Counted from the stretch's first letter, positions 33,221 through 41,786 are shown. The stretch: DNA of 64,000 nt from Streptomyces sp. NBC_01241 (GCF_041435435.1 NZ_CP108495.1:55239-119238), one strand, 5' to 3'. Made by a program: numbers and translations. The notes: generated from the sequence alone by a model not told the origin.

Positions 33221-33826
33221 ATGACGACCTGTCCGACCCACCAGACCAGCACCCCGCCGCCGCCCGCGATGCCGCACAGCACCACGTCCGACGGCTTCGT
33301 GTGTAAGGGCTGCGCCGCCGCCACAGGCAGCGAGGCCCTACGCCGGAACCACCACTGCCCGTGCTGCGGCGAGCGGTTCGTGAGCGGCTGCACCGGCCAG
33401 CCGCGCCGCCGCACCTGCCACCGCTGCGGCACCATCGACACCCACCTCGACCAGTGGCTCCCGCCGACGGACCCGATCCTGGAGCTGCTCGGCGACAACT
33501 ACACCCCGAGCCCCTGGTTCCGGGTGTGGCAGGAGGCGGCCCGGCGCTTCGGCCCCGACATCGCCCACCACCTGGTCCAGGTGACCACCGAGATCGACCA
33601 GACACACCTGTACGGGGAGATCGCCTTTCGCGGGTCCGTACTCGCGATCCGGCACGGCGAGCACGGGTTCGAGGCCGCGAGCAACTGCCCGGTCACCGAG
33701 TGCCGCCGGGGCCGTATCTGGACTCCGGTCGAGATCCGCGAGGACCTGCTGAACGTCCGCCTCAACGGCCCCGGCCCCCGCGCCTCCAGGTGTGACCGCA
33801 GCGCCCGCCGCACCCGGCACAGCTGA
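33221..33826 (+). CDS. hypothetical protein with zinc-finger-like N-terminus
   Basis: 201 aa. Residues 25-70 contain CKGCAAATG, CPCCGERF and CHRCGTID: at least three CxxC pairs, likely binding one or two zinc ions. The rest is soluble (SPWFRVWQEAARRFGPDIAH). GGAG nine bases before ATG. It may bind nucleic acid. No family recognised. Confidence 0.75.
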   Translation: MTTCPTHQTSTPPPPAMPHSTTSDGFVCKGCAAATGSEALRRNHHCPCCGERFVSGCTGQPRRRTCHRCGTIDTHLDQWLPPTDPILELLGDNYTPSPWFRVWQEAARRFGPDIAHHLVQVTTEIDQTHLYGEIAFRGSVLAIRHGEHGFEAASNCPVTECRRGRIWTPVEIREDLLNVRLNGPGPRASRCDRSARRTRHS

Positions 33827-33920
33827 CTGCGCCCGTGCTGCCCGGCCCGGCCCTGACCGGTCCGGACAGCGCGGGCGGAGCCGGACCGCCCGGACCGCGA
33901 GACCGCAGATCGGAGACACC

Positions 33921-34292
33921 TTGTCCAGCCACACCCTGACCCCGCTCGGCGGAGCTCCCGCCGGCCGCACCGTCCGCGTCGGATGGGACGCCCCGCTCGC
34001 CAGCTACTTCGCCAGCGCCTGGGACGAGCCCGCCGACGAGGACGCCGAGATCGACCACCTGGTCTTCGCGGGCGCCGCACCGTACGACATCAGCGACCCC
34101 GCCACCGTGCTGGAGCTCGTGACCCCGTACGCCGTGATCCCCGAGGGCCTGCGCGAGCAGCTGCTGGCCGACCGCGACAGCGAGGGCGACCGCTTCCGGG
34201 GCCGCCCCGCCACCGAACTGGTCGGCACGGCCGCTCTCCCGTACGCCCGCAGCGCCCGGCAGGCCGACGCGATCCGCGCCGCTCTGCGCTGA
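33921..34292 (+). CDS. hypothetical protein with TTG start
   Basis: 123 aa. TTG at 33921 chosen because GGAG lies five bases upstream and the reading frame matches coding-type codon use. PLGGAPAGRTVRVGWDAPLA, YFASAWDEPADEDAEIDHLV and PATVLELVTPYAVIPEGLRE. Acidic and soluble. No family recognised. Confidence 0.72.
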   Translation: MSSHTLTPLGGAPAGRTVRVGWDAPLASYFASAWDEPADEDAEIDHLVFAGAAPYDISDPATVLELVTPYAVIPEGLREQLLADRDSEGDRFRGRPATELVGTAALPYARSARQADAIRAALR

Positions 34293-34301
34293 CTTCGCCC
34301 A

Positions 34302-34346
34302 CCGGGGCGGCGGATGGCACCGCCGCCCCGGGCCCCCTCGAAACCC
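34302..34346 (+). promoter_or_regulatory. hairpin-box element B2
   Basis: CCGGGGCGGCGG-ATGGCA-CCGCCGCCCCGG then CTCGAAACCC (34337-34346), 28 bases before the GGDEF start. Confidence 0.8.
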
Positions 34347-34374
34347 GAACCGACCGAAGGGAACCCCCTCCACC

Positions 34375-35073
34375 ATGCAGCCCGCCATACGCACCGGCGC
34401 CCTGCTCGACCGTGTCCGCGCCGACCTCGGCCGCCCCGACGCCAGCCCCCAGCAGTTGCGGACCGCCCTCGCCGAGGTCGTGCCCGCCGCCGAGGAGCTA
34501 CTGGCCCAGGTGGCCGACCTCCAGGGCCAGCTCGCCCAGGCCCGCACGTGCCCGGTCACCGGCCTGCCCACCCGGTCCGCATGGACCACGCAGGCCCAGG
34601 ACGTCCTGGCGGCGGGCCCCGCGGCCGTCCTCCTCGCAGACCTCGACGCGTTCAAGCCGGTCAATGACCGCTTCGGCCACGCGGCGGGCGACGCCGTCCT
34701 CGCCGCCGTCGGTGCCCGACTGGCGCAGTGGGCCGCTGCCGAGGGGGCCGTGGCCGGACGGCTCGGCGGCGACGAGTTCGCCGTGGCCCTCCCCGACGGC
34801 CCCGGCCTGTCCGCCCGCATCACCCGGCTGCACACCCTGCTTACCGCCCCCATCGCCTACCGCGACCTGACCCTGACCGTCGGCGCCTCCATCGGCACCG
34901 CCCGAACCGCCGGCCTCGCCGACGCCACCGTGTCCGCCGCGCTCAAGCAGGCCGACGCCGCGATGTACCAGGTCAAGGGCCGGGGCCGCCGCGGCCGCCG
35001 CCTCGCGGGGATCGTGCCGCTGCGCACCCCCGCTCTCCTCGCCCGTGTCCTCCCCTTCCGAAAGGCAGCCTGA
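34375..35073 (+). CDS. GGDEF-domain diguanylate cyclase
   Basis: 232 aa. An N-terminal helix of about 55 residues leads into CPVTGLPTRSAW. The catalytic core has LLADLDAFKPVNDRFGHAAG (metal-binding Asp89) and GRLGGDEFAVAL with GGDEF at 131-135. The RxxD inhibitory site is absent. Expected to make cyclic di-GMP from GTP in the cytoplasm. Known: cyclic di-GMP controls development through BldD in Streptomyces. Its stop overlaps the next ATG (TGATG). Confidence 0.88.
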   Translation: MQPAIRTGALLDRVRADLGRPDASPQQLRTALAEVVPAAEELLAQVADLQGQLAQARTCPVTGLPTRSAWTTQAQDVLAAGPAAVLLADLDAFKPVNDRFGHAAGDAVLAAVGARLAQWAAAEGAVAGRLGGDEFAVALPDGPGLSARITRLHTLLTAPIAYRDLTLTVGASIGTARTAGLADATVSAALKQADAAMYQVKGRGRRGRRLAGIVPLRTPALLARVLPFRKAA

Positions 35074-35924
35074 TGACCCAGCCCCACCTCCTTCCCGAGG
35101 AAGCGCTCAACCTCCCCAACGCCCTGATCCTGCTGCTCGGGGCAAGCGGCTCAGGCAAGACCCGCACCAGCAAGATGTTCGAGCCGCACATGGTCCTGCG
35201 CGCCGACGACCTGCGGGCCATGTGCGCGGACGACCCCGGCAGCCAGCAGGTCAACGGCCCGGTGTGGCAGGCCCTGCACACGATGCTCGACGCCCGCCTG
35301 CGCCTGGGCCTGCGAACCGCCGTGGACGCCACGAACGCCAACGCGGGCGACCGGCAGACGCTCATCCGCGCCGGCCGCAGCCACGGGGCGCCCGTCGTCG
35401 CCCTGCTGATGGGCACCGCGCCCTCAGTCGCGCAGGCCCGCAACGCCGTACGGCCCGCGAACCGCAGCGTCCCGGCGGACACCGTCGCCACCCAGCACGC
35501 GCAGATCGTCGCGGCCCATCCGCGCCTGGCCAAGGAGGGGTTCGACCACATCCTCTTCGCCGAGCAGCTGCCCGTCCTGGGCACCGCCCTGGAACGGCTG
35601 ACCCGCGAGGAGCGCACCGCCGAACCGATCGCGGACGTCCGCCGCACCTTCGGGGACGCGGCCGCGGAACTCTTCGACTGGGACACCCCCAGCCGCGACA
35701 TGCAGTACCGCACCGGCACCTTCGGCGCCGGAGGCGAGTCCCTGCGCGTGCGCTGGATGGACGACGGCGACCCCTACGACCTCCGGTTCGAGGCACTCGT
35801 CTCCTGCCCCACCGACTGGTGCGCCGGCCCGGCCTGGACGCCGGTGCGGTCGGTTGCCGAACTCTCCGCCGCCCACCAGAACAACCCGCTCGACGACAGC
35901 CAGTGCGTCCGCTGCGACTCCTGA
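35073..35924 (+). CDS. P-loop kinase-like protein (polynucleotide-kinase/zeta-type)
   Basis: 283 aa. ALILLLGASGSGKTRTSKMF is a Walker A (about 17-36), and TAVDATNANAGDRQTLI carries the DATN motif seen in the kinase domain of bacterial Pnkp. The C-terminal 90 residues (TGTFGAGGESLRVRWMDDGD, CPTDWCAGPAW, SQCVRCDS) form a separate domain with four Cys. Probably phosphorylates a nucleic acid end or small ligand. Translationally coupled to the GGDEF gene. Confidence 0.78.
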   Translation: MTQPHLLPEEALNLPNALILLLGASGSGKTRTSKMFEPHMVLRADDLRAMCADDPGSQQVNGPVWQALHTMLDARLRLGLRTAVDATNANAGDRQTLIRAGRSHGAPVVALLMGTAPSVAQARNAVRPANRSVPADTVATQHAQIVAAHPRLAKEGFDHILFAEQLPVLGTALERLTREERTAEPIADVRRTFGDAAAELFDWDTPSRDMQYRTGTFGAGGESLRVRWMDDGDPYDLRFEALVSCPTDWCAGPAWTPVRSVAELSAAHQNNPLDDSQCVRCDS

Positions 35925-35963
35925 CCGGATGTGCGCGCCCCCTCTACCCAATAACCGTGAAAG

Positions 35964-36025
35964 CTGGTATTGTTCTTCTTGTTGGAAGGGGATGGCACCC
36001 CGACCGGCGTCACGACTCGAAACCC
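35964..36025 (+). promoter_or_regulatory. leader element L3
   Basis: CTGGTATTGTTCTTCTT promoter, hairpin GTTGG-AA-GGGG-ATGGCA-CCCC-GA-CCGGC (35981-36008), box CTCGAAACCC (36016-36025). Confidence 0.82.
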
Positions 36026-36046
36026 GCTCCGCAGAAGGGGACCACC

Positions 36047-36523
36047 ATGCTCGGCACGCTCCTCGCGACCGTCATCGCCGTACTCGGCACCCTGGCCGGC
36101 GCCATCGTCTCCGGCCGGTACCAGCGCCAATCCGCCGAGCACGCCGAGCGCGTCGCCCGCGGTGAAGCGCTGCGCCGCGACCGCCTGGCGGCCGTCACCG
36201 ATCTGGCCGCCGCCATCTCCGACCACCGCACCGCGATGTGGGTACGGGGCGACGCCAAGCTCAAGGGCGACGCCCCCGACCGCTTGGCCGACCTGCGTTC
36301 GCGCTCCCACCAAACCCGGTCCGCCATCACCCGGCCGCTGGTCGCCCTGCGGGTCCTCATCACCGACCCGGCCGTCCGCCAGGCCGCCGACGCCATGGTC
36401 ACCGCCACCCACGCCCTGCGCGGGGCAGACACCGACACCGATGTCCTCACCCGCGCCCGCCAGGAGGCACTGGCCAGCCACGACCACTTCGTGAACGTCG
36501 CTGCCGCCTACCTCGGCAACTGA
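36047..36523 (+). CDS. single-pass membrane protein with helical cytoplasmic part
   Basis: 158 aa. The N-terminus LGTLLATVIAVLGTLAGAIV is one membrane helix, followed by a long charged helical region (RYQRQSAEHAERVARGEALR, DRLAAVTDLAAAISDHRTAM). AGAAGGGG precedes the ATG. Common layout in actinobacterial accessory regions. Function unknown. Confidence 0.78.
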   Translation: MLGTLLATVIAVLGTLAGAIVSGRYQRQSAEHAERVARGEALRRDRLAAVTDLAAAISDHRTAMWVRGDAKLKGDAPDRLADLRSRSHQTRSAITRPLVALRVLITDPAVRQAADAMVTATHALRGADTDTDVLTRARQEALASHDHFVNVAAAYLGN

Positions 36524-36539
36524 CCACCCCCTGATCCCG

Positions 36540-36565
36540 GGGGCCGCCGCCATCGAGGCGGCCCC
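36540..36565 (+). terminator. hairpin between the membrane and Nudix genes
   Basis: GGGGCCGCC, loop GCCATCGA, GGCGGCCCC; 17 bp past the stop. Shape like the B elements but without the UGGC loop or the box. Confidence 0.5.
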
Positions 36566-36582
36566 ACCCAGAGAGGAACTTC

Positions 36583-37320
36583 ATGACCGAGACCATCCCC
36601 GCCGAACGACGCTGCTGGTCGGTGAGCTGGCCGCAGTACACTCCGGCGGACATCACGCCGCCCGAGCTGCTGCCTGCGGCTCTGGCTCACCACGTGCCTG
36701 ACTGGGCCGAGGGCGCCGCGACCCCGGCCGACGTGCACGACTGGCCTCTGCGCCATGCCGACGCGCTCGTGCCGTTCCAGCTGGACGCGAGGGGCTGGCC
36801 CCTTCACCCGCAAGGCCGCACCGGCCGCACCGGCCGGAATTTGGGCAAGTGGGGCGAGAACGCGGCCGCCGACCCGATCGTGGTCGCGGGCCACGGTGAC
36901 GACCGCCGGGTGCTGCTGATCACCCGTGACGACATCGGCGTCGAAGCGATCCCGGGTGGGATGTGCGACCCGGGCGAGACCGCCCCGGCCACGCTGGCCC
37001 GCGAGTTGCGTGAGGAGACCGGCGTCGACCTGAGCGACCGCCAGCCCGTCATCCTCGGCCGCGACCTGGTCGACGACTGGCGGAACTCGGACCACGCGTG
37101 GGTCGCCTCCACCAGTGCCCTGTTCGTACTGCCCGCCACGGTGCGCGCCGTCGCCGCCGACGACGCGGTGGACGCCGGATGGTGGCCCTTCGGCTCCCTC
37201 GCCGAGCTCGACGCCGCGATCAGCGCGGCCGGACGTGTCCTCTACGGCGCCCACCGGCCGCTTCTCCAGCGCGCCCTCGACCACCTCGACCGGCCGCAAC
37301 AGGCCGCCCGGCCCCGCTGA
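36583..37320 (+). CDS. Nudix hydrolase, NUDT9-like ADP-ribose pyrophosphatase
   Basis: 245 aa. The Nudix box GGMCDPGETAPATLARELRE plus ETG is complete at about 125-148. Upstream, GRTGRTGRNLGKWGENAAAD closely parallels the GRGxLGRWGPNHAADPIV segment of human NUDT9/TRPM2, which points to ADP-ribose as substrate. AGAGAGG before the ATG. It would cut ADP-ribose to AMP and ribose-5-phosphate. Possible link to NAD breakdown in plasmid or phage conflicts. Confidence 0.82.
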   Translation: MTETIPAERRCWSVSWPQYTPADITPPELLPAALAHHVPDWAEGAATPADVHDWPLRHADALVPFQLDARGWPLHPQGRTGRTGRNLGKWGENAAADPIVVAGHGDDRRVLLITRDDIGVEAIPGGMCDPGETAPATLARELREETGVDLSDRQPVILGRDLVDDWRNSDHAWVASTSALFVLPATVRAVAADDAVDAGWWPFGSLAELDAAISAAGRVLYGAHRPLLQRALDHLDRPQQAARPR

Positions 37321-37327
37321 TCCGCCC

Positions 37328-37353
37328 GGCCTGCCGGGAGCTCCCGGCAGGCC
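37328..37353 (+). terminator. 26-bp perfect palindrome
   Basis: GGCCTGCCGGGAG / CTCCCGGCAGGCC with no spacer, 8 bp past the Nudix stop and 24 bp before the next start. Confidence 0.5.
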
Positions 37354-37376
37354 CCACCACTGAGGAGCATCACCAC

Positions 37377-37769
37377 ATGGTCCGCGTCACCATCAGCACC
37401 TTCGGCTACGACCACGGCACCCCGGAGGAACCGAGCGACATCACGCTGGACATCCGCCGGCACGTCCTGGCAACCCACCAGATCCCGGACGCGGAGCAGC
37501 GCACCGGCCTGGACCCCGTCATCGCGAACACGGTCCTGTCGGCCGCGGGCGTCGCCCGGCTCGTCGACAACACCGCGCTGCTCGCCATCGGTCTCCTGGA
37601 GGACGTTGCCGACGCCCGCGCCCGCCTGGTGAAGATCGCCGTGGGCGACGCCGGGGGAGTCCACTGGTCGGTGGGCGTCGCGGAGGAGATCGCCCGGGTG
37701 CTGCGCCAGAACGACGTCGAGACCGAAGTCGTCCACCGCGAGATCCAGGTCCGCCGCACCGGGGCGTGA
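37377..37769 (+). CDS. RapZ C-terminal-domain-like paralogue, altered key loop
   Basis: 130 aa. VTISTFGYDHGTPEEPSDIT aligns with the start of the 31519 protein, and VGDAGGVHWSVGVAEEIARV with its GCVGGRHRSVGLARRTQE. Here GCxGGRHR has become GDAGGVHW, so the Cys and both Arg of the RapZ loop are lost; ligand binding must differ. GAGGAG upstream of ATG. Confidence 0.78.
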   Translation: MVRVTISTFGYDHGTPEEPSDITLDIRRHVLATHQIPDAEQRTGLDPVIANTVLSAAGVARLVDNTALLAIGLLEDVADARARLVKIAVGDAGGVHWSVGVAEEIARVLRQNDVETEVVHREIQVRRTGA

Positions 37770-37828
37770 CCCCTGCGGGCCGTCCTCGTCTGATCCGGCC
37801 CGGAATGTCTGAGCAGCACGACACAGTA

Positions 37829-37863
37829 GGGGTCCGGGGCCGCGGTAATCGGCCCCGGACCCC
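37829..37863 (+). terminator. 14-bp perfect hairpin
   Basis: GGGGTCCGGGGCCG, loop CGGTAAT, CGGCCCCGGACCCC; between the RapZ-like gene and the 37895 gene. Confidence 0.6.
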
Positions 37864-37894
37864 CGTCCGTACAACCTAGGAGAGAAAGCCGCCG

Positions 37895-38491
37895 ATGAGC
37901 GACACCACCGCTCTGGATACCGCGAAGATCGACATCCGCCGATGGACCCGCGAGGAACGGAGCGCCCGCGCCCCGTACGGCCCCGGGGTCATCTACACCC
38001 CCAGCGTCCTCGCCGAAGCCGCCGAGTTGCTCGGCAAGCTCTACACGGCAGGCCAGGAGCACCACATCGACCGCGAGGACTGGGCCGCCGTCACGAGCCT
38101 GCCCTTGGGCGTCCTGGAGGCCCTGGCCGCCCGCTACTGCTCGCGCGTCGAGCTGACTGGCACCGAGCGGCACGCCGCGCGGGACACCCTGGTCAGCGAA
38201 CTCGGCGCCAGGGGGCTGACGGTCCAGCCCGGACAGCGGGTCATCGTCGAGCCGCTGCCCGACGGGCCGCGCTTCGGCTACCGGGGCCAGGCCCCCGTCT
38301 CCCTCGCGCTCACCAGCGATGGCTGGGACATCCGAGTCGATGAGGCCGCCAGCCCCGACGCCCCCCGCCCAATCGTCGCCCCCGCCACCGAGGACGGCGC
38401 CCGCGAGGTCGCCGAACTCGTCCACAAGATCCTCTCCGGCGAGGCTCCCAACCCCTTCACCGCCCCGGCCGCGAAGGAGGCCAGCGCATGA
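37895..38491 (+). CDS. hypothetical protein
   Basis: 198 aa. AGGAGAG before the ATG. WTREERSARAPYGPGVIYTP, AEAAELLGKLYTAGQEHHID and LVSELGARGLTVQPGQRVIV; the last stretch may be a small beta domain. Stop overlaps the next ATG (ATGA), so it is co-translated with the 38488 gene. No family recognised. Confidence 0.75.
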   Translation: MSDTTALDTAKIDIRRWTREERSARAPYGPGVIYTPSVLAEAAELLGKLYTAGQEHHIDREDWAAVTSLPLGVLEALAARYCSRVELTGTERHAARDTLVSELGARGLTVQPGQRVIVEPLPDGPRFGYRGQAPVSLALTSDGWDIRVDEAASPDAPRPIVAPATEDGAREVAELVHKILSGEAPNPFTAPAAKEASA

Positions 38492-39210
38492 CCGACGCAC
38501 CCGAAACGACTCGCGTCCTACTGCCCGATGACGAGGACTGGCTGTCCCTGTTCATGGGCATGGAGGAGCCGCTGCTCATGCAGCTCGCCCTGAACGCCCG
38601 CGCCGTCCAGGAGGGCGACGAGGAGGTGTGGGAGCTGCCGCCGGACCTGGACGGAATCGGCGCCCACGAGGCGTGGGGCCGCCTGTTCCACGCGCTGCCG
38701 GAGCCCCTGCGGCACACCGGCACGAACATCGGGCGATCCGAACCGAACCGGGACCGGCCCGCCGGGCGTTACGCCCTCTACGCCCCCGACGGCCGATGGG
38801 AGCACACCCCGCTCTACCCGGCCGACGTCGACCCGCGCGACGTCGCCGCCGTGGCCGCCGTCCTCGCCCACTTCCGTACGGCACTCGACGGCACGGACCG
38901 CACGCAGCTCGGGGACTTCCTCCAGCAGATGGCCGACGACTGGGCCGACCCCGGCCGCGAGGGCAACGACCGGCAGATGGTCGAGGACTTCCTCCGCGGC
39001 CTGTCCGTCTGGCAACTGCCGCACCAGCCCGATGTCGACGTGCTGCTCGAAGCCGTCGCCGAGGCCGGCCCCGGCGGCGAGACGCCCGAGCGGATCGTCC
39101 TCACCCCGCCGCAGGAGGACGCCTACCAGAGCTTCATGAGGCGGGTCTCGGCGGCCGTCGCCGGAAACAGTCCGCACGACTACGCCCTGCACCGCTACGC
39201 CAACAGCTGA
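38488..39210 (+). CDS. acidic hypothetical protein
   Basis: 240 aa, overlapping the previous gene by ATGA. Very acidic (LLPDDEDWLSLFMGMEEPLL, ARAVQEGDEEVWELPPDLDG). A low pI and DNA-mimic-like composition are notable but no family is recognised. Followed by the 39221 gene after 10 bp. Confidence 0.75.
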   Translation: MTDAPETTRVLLPDDEDWLSLFMGMEEPLLMQLALNARAVQEGDEEVWELPPDLDGIGAHEAWGRLFHALPEPLRHTGTNIGRSEPNRDRPAGRYALYAPDGRWEHTPLYPADVDPRDVAAVAAVLAHFRTALDGTDRTQLGDFLQQMADDWADPGREGNDRQMVEDFLRGLSVWQLPHQPDVDVLLEAVAEAGPGGETPERIVLTPPQEDAYQSFMRRVSAAVAGNSPHDYALHRYANS

Positions 39211-39220
39211 GAAGGACCAC

Positions 39221-39709
39221 ATGCGACACGACGTCACCCCCAGCCCGGCATCGCTCTCCGAGGAAGAGATGACCGCGGCCCTCGAAGCCGCCGCCAAGCT
39301 CAGCCGAAGCGAGCTGCGGCGGGCCGCCACCCACCTGCTCACCTTCACCGGCCTGCCCGGCCGGGCCGACTTCGCCCGCCACACCGCCCTCGTGTGGGAG
39401 GAGGACCCCGAGGCCGGCCGCGTCCTGATCGCGGAAGTCGACTGGACTGCCCTGCGCGAAGACGAGTCGATGATCCTGAGCGGGTCCACCGACAAGCTGC
39501 TGCACCTGGCCCTCAGTTACGCCAAGGGCCGTCCCGTCCACCTGGACGCGTACCTCAACACCTTCGGCACCGCGACGGCGAAACGCGTCCTGGAGGCCCA
39601 CATGATTGGCATGGGGCTGGAGGGCTTCTACAACCTGGAGGACGGCCCCAAGCTCGTAGAGCTGAAGGCGCTCCACGCCGACCTCGGCATTCCTGCGGGG
39701 CAGGAGTGA
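39221..39709 (+). CDS. hypothetical protein
   Basis: 162 aa. SLSEEEMTAALEAAAKLSRS, ELRRAATHLLTFTGLPGRAD, AKGRPVHLDAYLNTFGTATA. Soluble mixed alpha/beta. Its stop overlaps the next GTG (GTGA). No family recognised; part of the run 37895 to 40374. Confidence 0.75.
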   Translation: MRHDVTPSPASLSEEEMTAALEAAAKLSRSELRRAATHLLTFTGLPGRADFARHTALVWEEDPEAGRVLIAEVDWTALREDESMILSGSTDKLLHLALSYAKGRPVHLDAYLNTFGTATAKRVLEAHMIGMGLEGFYNLEDGPKLVELKALHADLGIPAGQE

Positions 39710-40374
39710 CCGGCCTGTCCGCGCTCGCCGCGCACCTGAGCTACACCGCCCCCGAGCACCGCGACGGCTGCACGGTGACCGGGTGGGAGGTCGACTACCG
39801 GATGGACACCACCGTCCGCGAGAGCTCCTACAGCGGCCACTCCTGCCCGATCGGCACCGAGGACAAGACCGCGTGCGGACACGGCGACGAGTACCAGGCG
39901 CTCACGGTCCGGATCTACTGCCCGAAGTGCGGCGCCGCGACCAAGCTGGATGCCGAACTCCCCGGACGGCCCATGGTCTACGACACCACCCGGCTCGGCA
40001 TGGGGGTCAAACCCCGCCGCGTCGGCCAGGTCTGGATCTACCAGGGCCCCCCGCCCCGGCTCGGCATCTTGTGCGACCCGCCCGGCGATCCCCAGTGGTA
40101 CCTCGTCGCACGCCGCAACGCGTTGCGCCTGGCCCCCGAGGACATCGTCGGCGCCGTCGAACCCGCCATCGGCCCCCGAGGTGGAGCGACCTACACGGTC
40201 AGCTACGACCTCACCGAGCTGTCCCCGCCGGCCCCGGGGGAGCAGGGGACCCCGATCTTCAGAAAGCACGGCAGACTCGACGGCCAGTTCTTCCCGACCC
40301 TGGCCGCGGCCGCCCGCTGGCTCGACGAGCACGCTCCCGTACCTGCACCGGCCGGGAGCGGACGGACGGCATGA
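39706..40374 (+). CDS. hypothetical protein with Cys motifs
   Basis: 222 aa, GTG overlapping the previous stop. IYCPKCGAATKLD contains one CxxC and HSCPIGTEDKTACGHG adds two Cys and two His, a plausible zinc site. The C-terminus FPTLAAAARWLDEHAPV is helical. Followed by terminator hairpin 40411-40442, so it closes the operon that starts at 37895. Confidence 0.75.
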   Translation: MTGLSALAAHLSYTAPEHRDGCTVTGWEVDYRMDTTVRESSYSGHSCPIGTEDKTACGHGDEYQALTVRIYCPKCGAATKLDAELPGRPMVYDTTRLGMGVKPRRVGQVWIYQGPPPRLGILCDPPGDPQWYLVARRNALRLAPEDIVGAVEPAIGPRGGATYTVSYDLTELSPPAPGEQGTPIFRKHGRLDGQFFPTLAAAARWLDEHAPVPAPAGSGRTA

Positions 40375-40410
40375 GCCTCACGACCAGCGTCGGCTGACCG
40401 TTTCGGATGC

Positions 40411-40442
40411 GGCCCGCACCTTCCCCCGGGGAGGTGCGGGCC
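40411..40442 (+). terminator. hairpin terminator closing the 37895-40374 operon
   Basis: GGCCCGCACCT and AGGTGCGGGCC pair around a C/G-rich loop and are followed by GTTTCC. Confidence 0.65.
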
Positions 40443-40553
40443 GTTTCCACGTCCGGCCCTCGGGGGGCGCCGGCACCGGAGCTCCGCCTACTGCCGGCGC
40501 CATGAAAACACCTGGTCAGATACCCTTTCCATGCTTCCGAATCAGGCTCAATA

Positions 40554-40615
40554 GTGGTAATGTTCTTCTTGTTGGAAGGGGATGGCACCCCGACCGGCAC
40601 CACCACTCGAAACCC
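40554..40615 (+). promoter_or_regulatory. leader element L4
   Basis: Preceded by CCTGGTCAG (40511); GTGGTAATGTTCTTCTT promoter, hairpin GTTGG-AA-GGGG-ATGGCA-CCCC-GA-CCGGC (40571-40598), box CTCGAAACCC (40606-40615). Confidence 0.82.
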
Positions 40616-40630
40616 ACGCTGGAGGACCCC

Positions 40631-41056
40631 TTGACCCATGCTCGCCGTGCCCGTACCGCCATCGCCGCCATGCTCGACCACCCGGAAGCAACCCGCGGGC
40701 CCGTCCCGTCCGTGAAGGCCGCCCGCGCGGCCCTGCGTCCCCTGGGCGCCCTCTCCCGCGAGGCCCGTGCCCGCGAAGGCGCAACCACCGCTCGGGAGCT
40801 GGTGGCCATCGCCGTCCGCGACGCGCTCGCCGACGCGTTCCACCTCGGGCGCACCTACGCGCTCAGCCCCCAGGACCTGGAGCAGCTCCACATCGTCCGC
40901 CTCTCGGGGCGCCCCTTCCCCGCCACGACCACGGACCGCGCCGCGGCGCTCGCCTGCTACGTCGGCAACCTCCGACGCCTCGCCGACGCGTACGGGCTGA
41001 GCGAGGACCACCTGTTCGACGGCGCGGAGGAGGTCTACAAGCACGAGATCGCGTGA
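40631..41056 (+). CDS. hypothetical protein with TTG start
   Basis: 141 aa. TTG at 40631 with GGAGG five bases upstream, 15 bases after the CTCGAAACCC box. TTARELVAIAVRDALADAFH, LGRTYALSPQDLEQLHIVRL and VGNLRRLADAYGLSEDHLFD; the last is like a Hendra-type or XRE-less regulatory helix pair. No family recognised. Confidence 0.72.
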   Translation: MTHARRARTAIAAMLDHPEATRGPVPSVKAARAALRPLGALSREARAREGATTARELVAIAVRDALADAFHLGRTYALSPQDLEQLHIVRLSGRPFPATTTDRAAALACYVGNLRRLADAYGLSEDHLFDGAEEVYKHEIA

Positions 41057-41062
41057 CCGCCC

Positions 41063-41111
41063 GGCCGGGGCGGCGGATGGCACCGCCGCCCCGGCCTCCC
41101 ACTCGAAACCC
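41063..41111 (+). promoter_or_regulatory. hairpin-box element B3
   Basis: GGCCGGGGCGGCGG-ATGGCA-CCGCCGCCCCGGCC then CTCGAAACCC (41102-41111), 19 bases before the GTG. Confidence 0.8.
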
Positions 41112-41130
41112 GACGCCGGAGGAGAAGCCC

Positions 41131-41574
41131 GTGAACACCATGACCGCCGACGCCTCGCAGCTGTGGGCCGAGCACCAGGTCACCACGCTCGCCGAAGGCG
41201 CGCGGGAGTGGACCGTCCCCCCGTACGGATCGCTCGCGTGGAGCCAGCTCCCGCCCAACGATCCGCGCCGGTACGCCGCCGTCATCGAGGCCGCCGAGCA
41301 GTGGCGGCGCCAGGTTGCCGAGGAGGAGCGCCTGGACCAGCTGGCCGACGACGACCCTGCCGCCTGGTACGCGGAGGTGACCGCCGGGGCGAACGACGAA
41401 GCCCGACGCCTGGCCGGCCGCCTCGCCCGGATGCGCACCCTCGCCGAACTGGACGCCGCCCGCGCCCACCGCCCGCCGCGTGAGCTGCGGGCCACCCCCG
41501 GCTGGCCCCCCGTCGCCATTCCCGGCAAGCCCGGCCGGTACCTGCACCCCGCCCCGTGCGCGATGGCTGCGTGA
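41131..41574 (+). CDS. hypothetical protein
   Basis: 147 aa from GTG 41131 (GGAGGAG upstream; ATG three codons later is possible). Helical and charged: AEHQVTTLAEGAREWTVPPY, AAEQWRRQVAEEERLDQLAD, LAGRLARMRTLAELDAARAH. The end is Pro-rich. No family recognised. Confidence 0.72.
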   Translation: MNTMTADASQLWAEHQVTTLAEGAREWTVPPYGSLAWSQLPPNDPRRYAAVIEAAEQWRRQVAEEERLDQLADDDPAAWYAEVTAGANDEARRLAGRLARMRTLAELDAARAHRPPRELRATPGWPPVAIPGKPGRYLHPAPCAMAA

Positions 41575-41654
41575 ACGAGTGCGCGGCCGCCGGGTAGCCG
41601 CGTCGTACGGCAGCCCCGGAGCGTCTACGGTCCGGCGGCCGCCGGGTGCGGCCC

Positions 41655-41760
41655 GTGGTGGCCGACGTCGAAAAGCGGCTGGCAAGGAAGAGGGGCGACC
41701 CGGCCCGGAGGGGACGTGCAGGCCGCCCTCGGTTCCTGGAAAAACCCTGGTCAGGGCACC
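41655..41760 (+). repeat. short 3' remnant of the long dispersed repeat
   Basis: GAAAAGCGGCTGGCAAGGAA followed by GAGGGGCG, CGGTTCCTGGAAAAACCCTG and GTCAG; the same end segment precedes L11 (49540-49620) and L15 (58545-58620). Confidence 0.6.
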
Positions 41761-41786
41761 CTTTTTCTAGGCGATCCGGCCTAATG

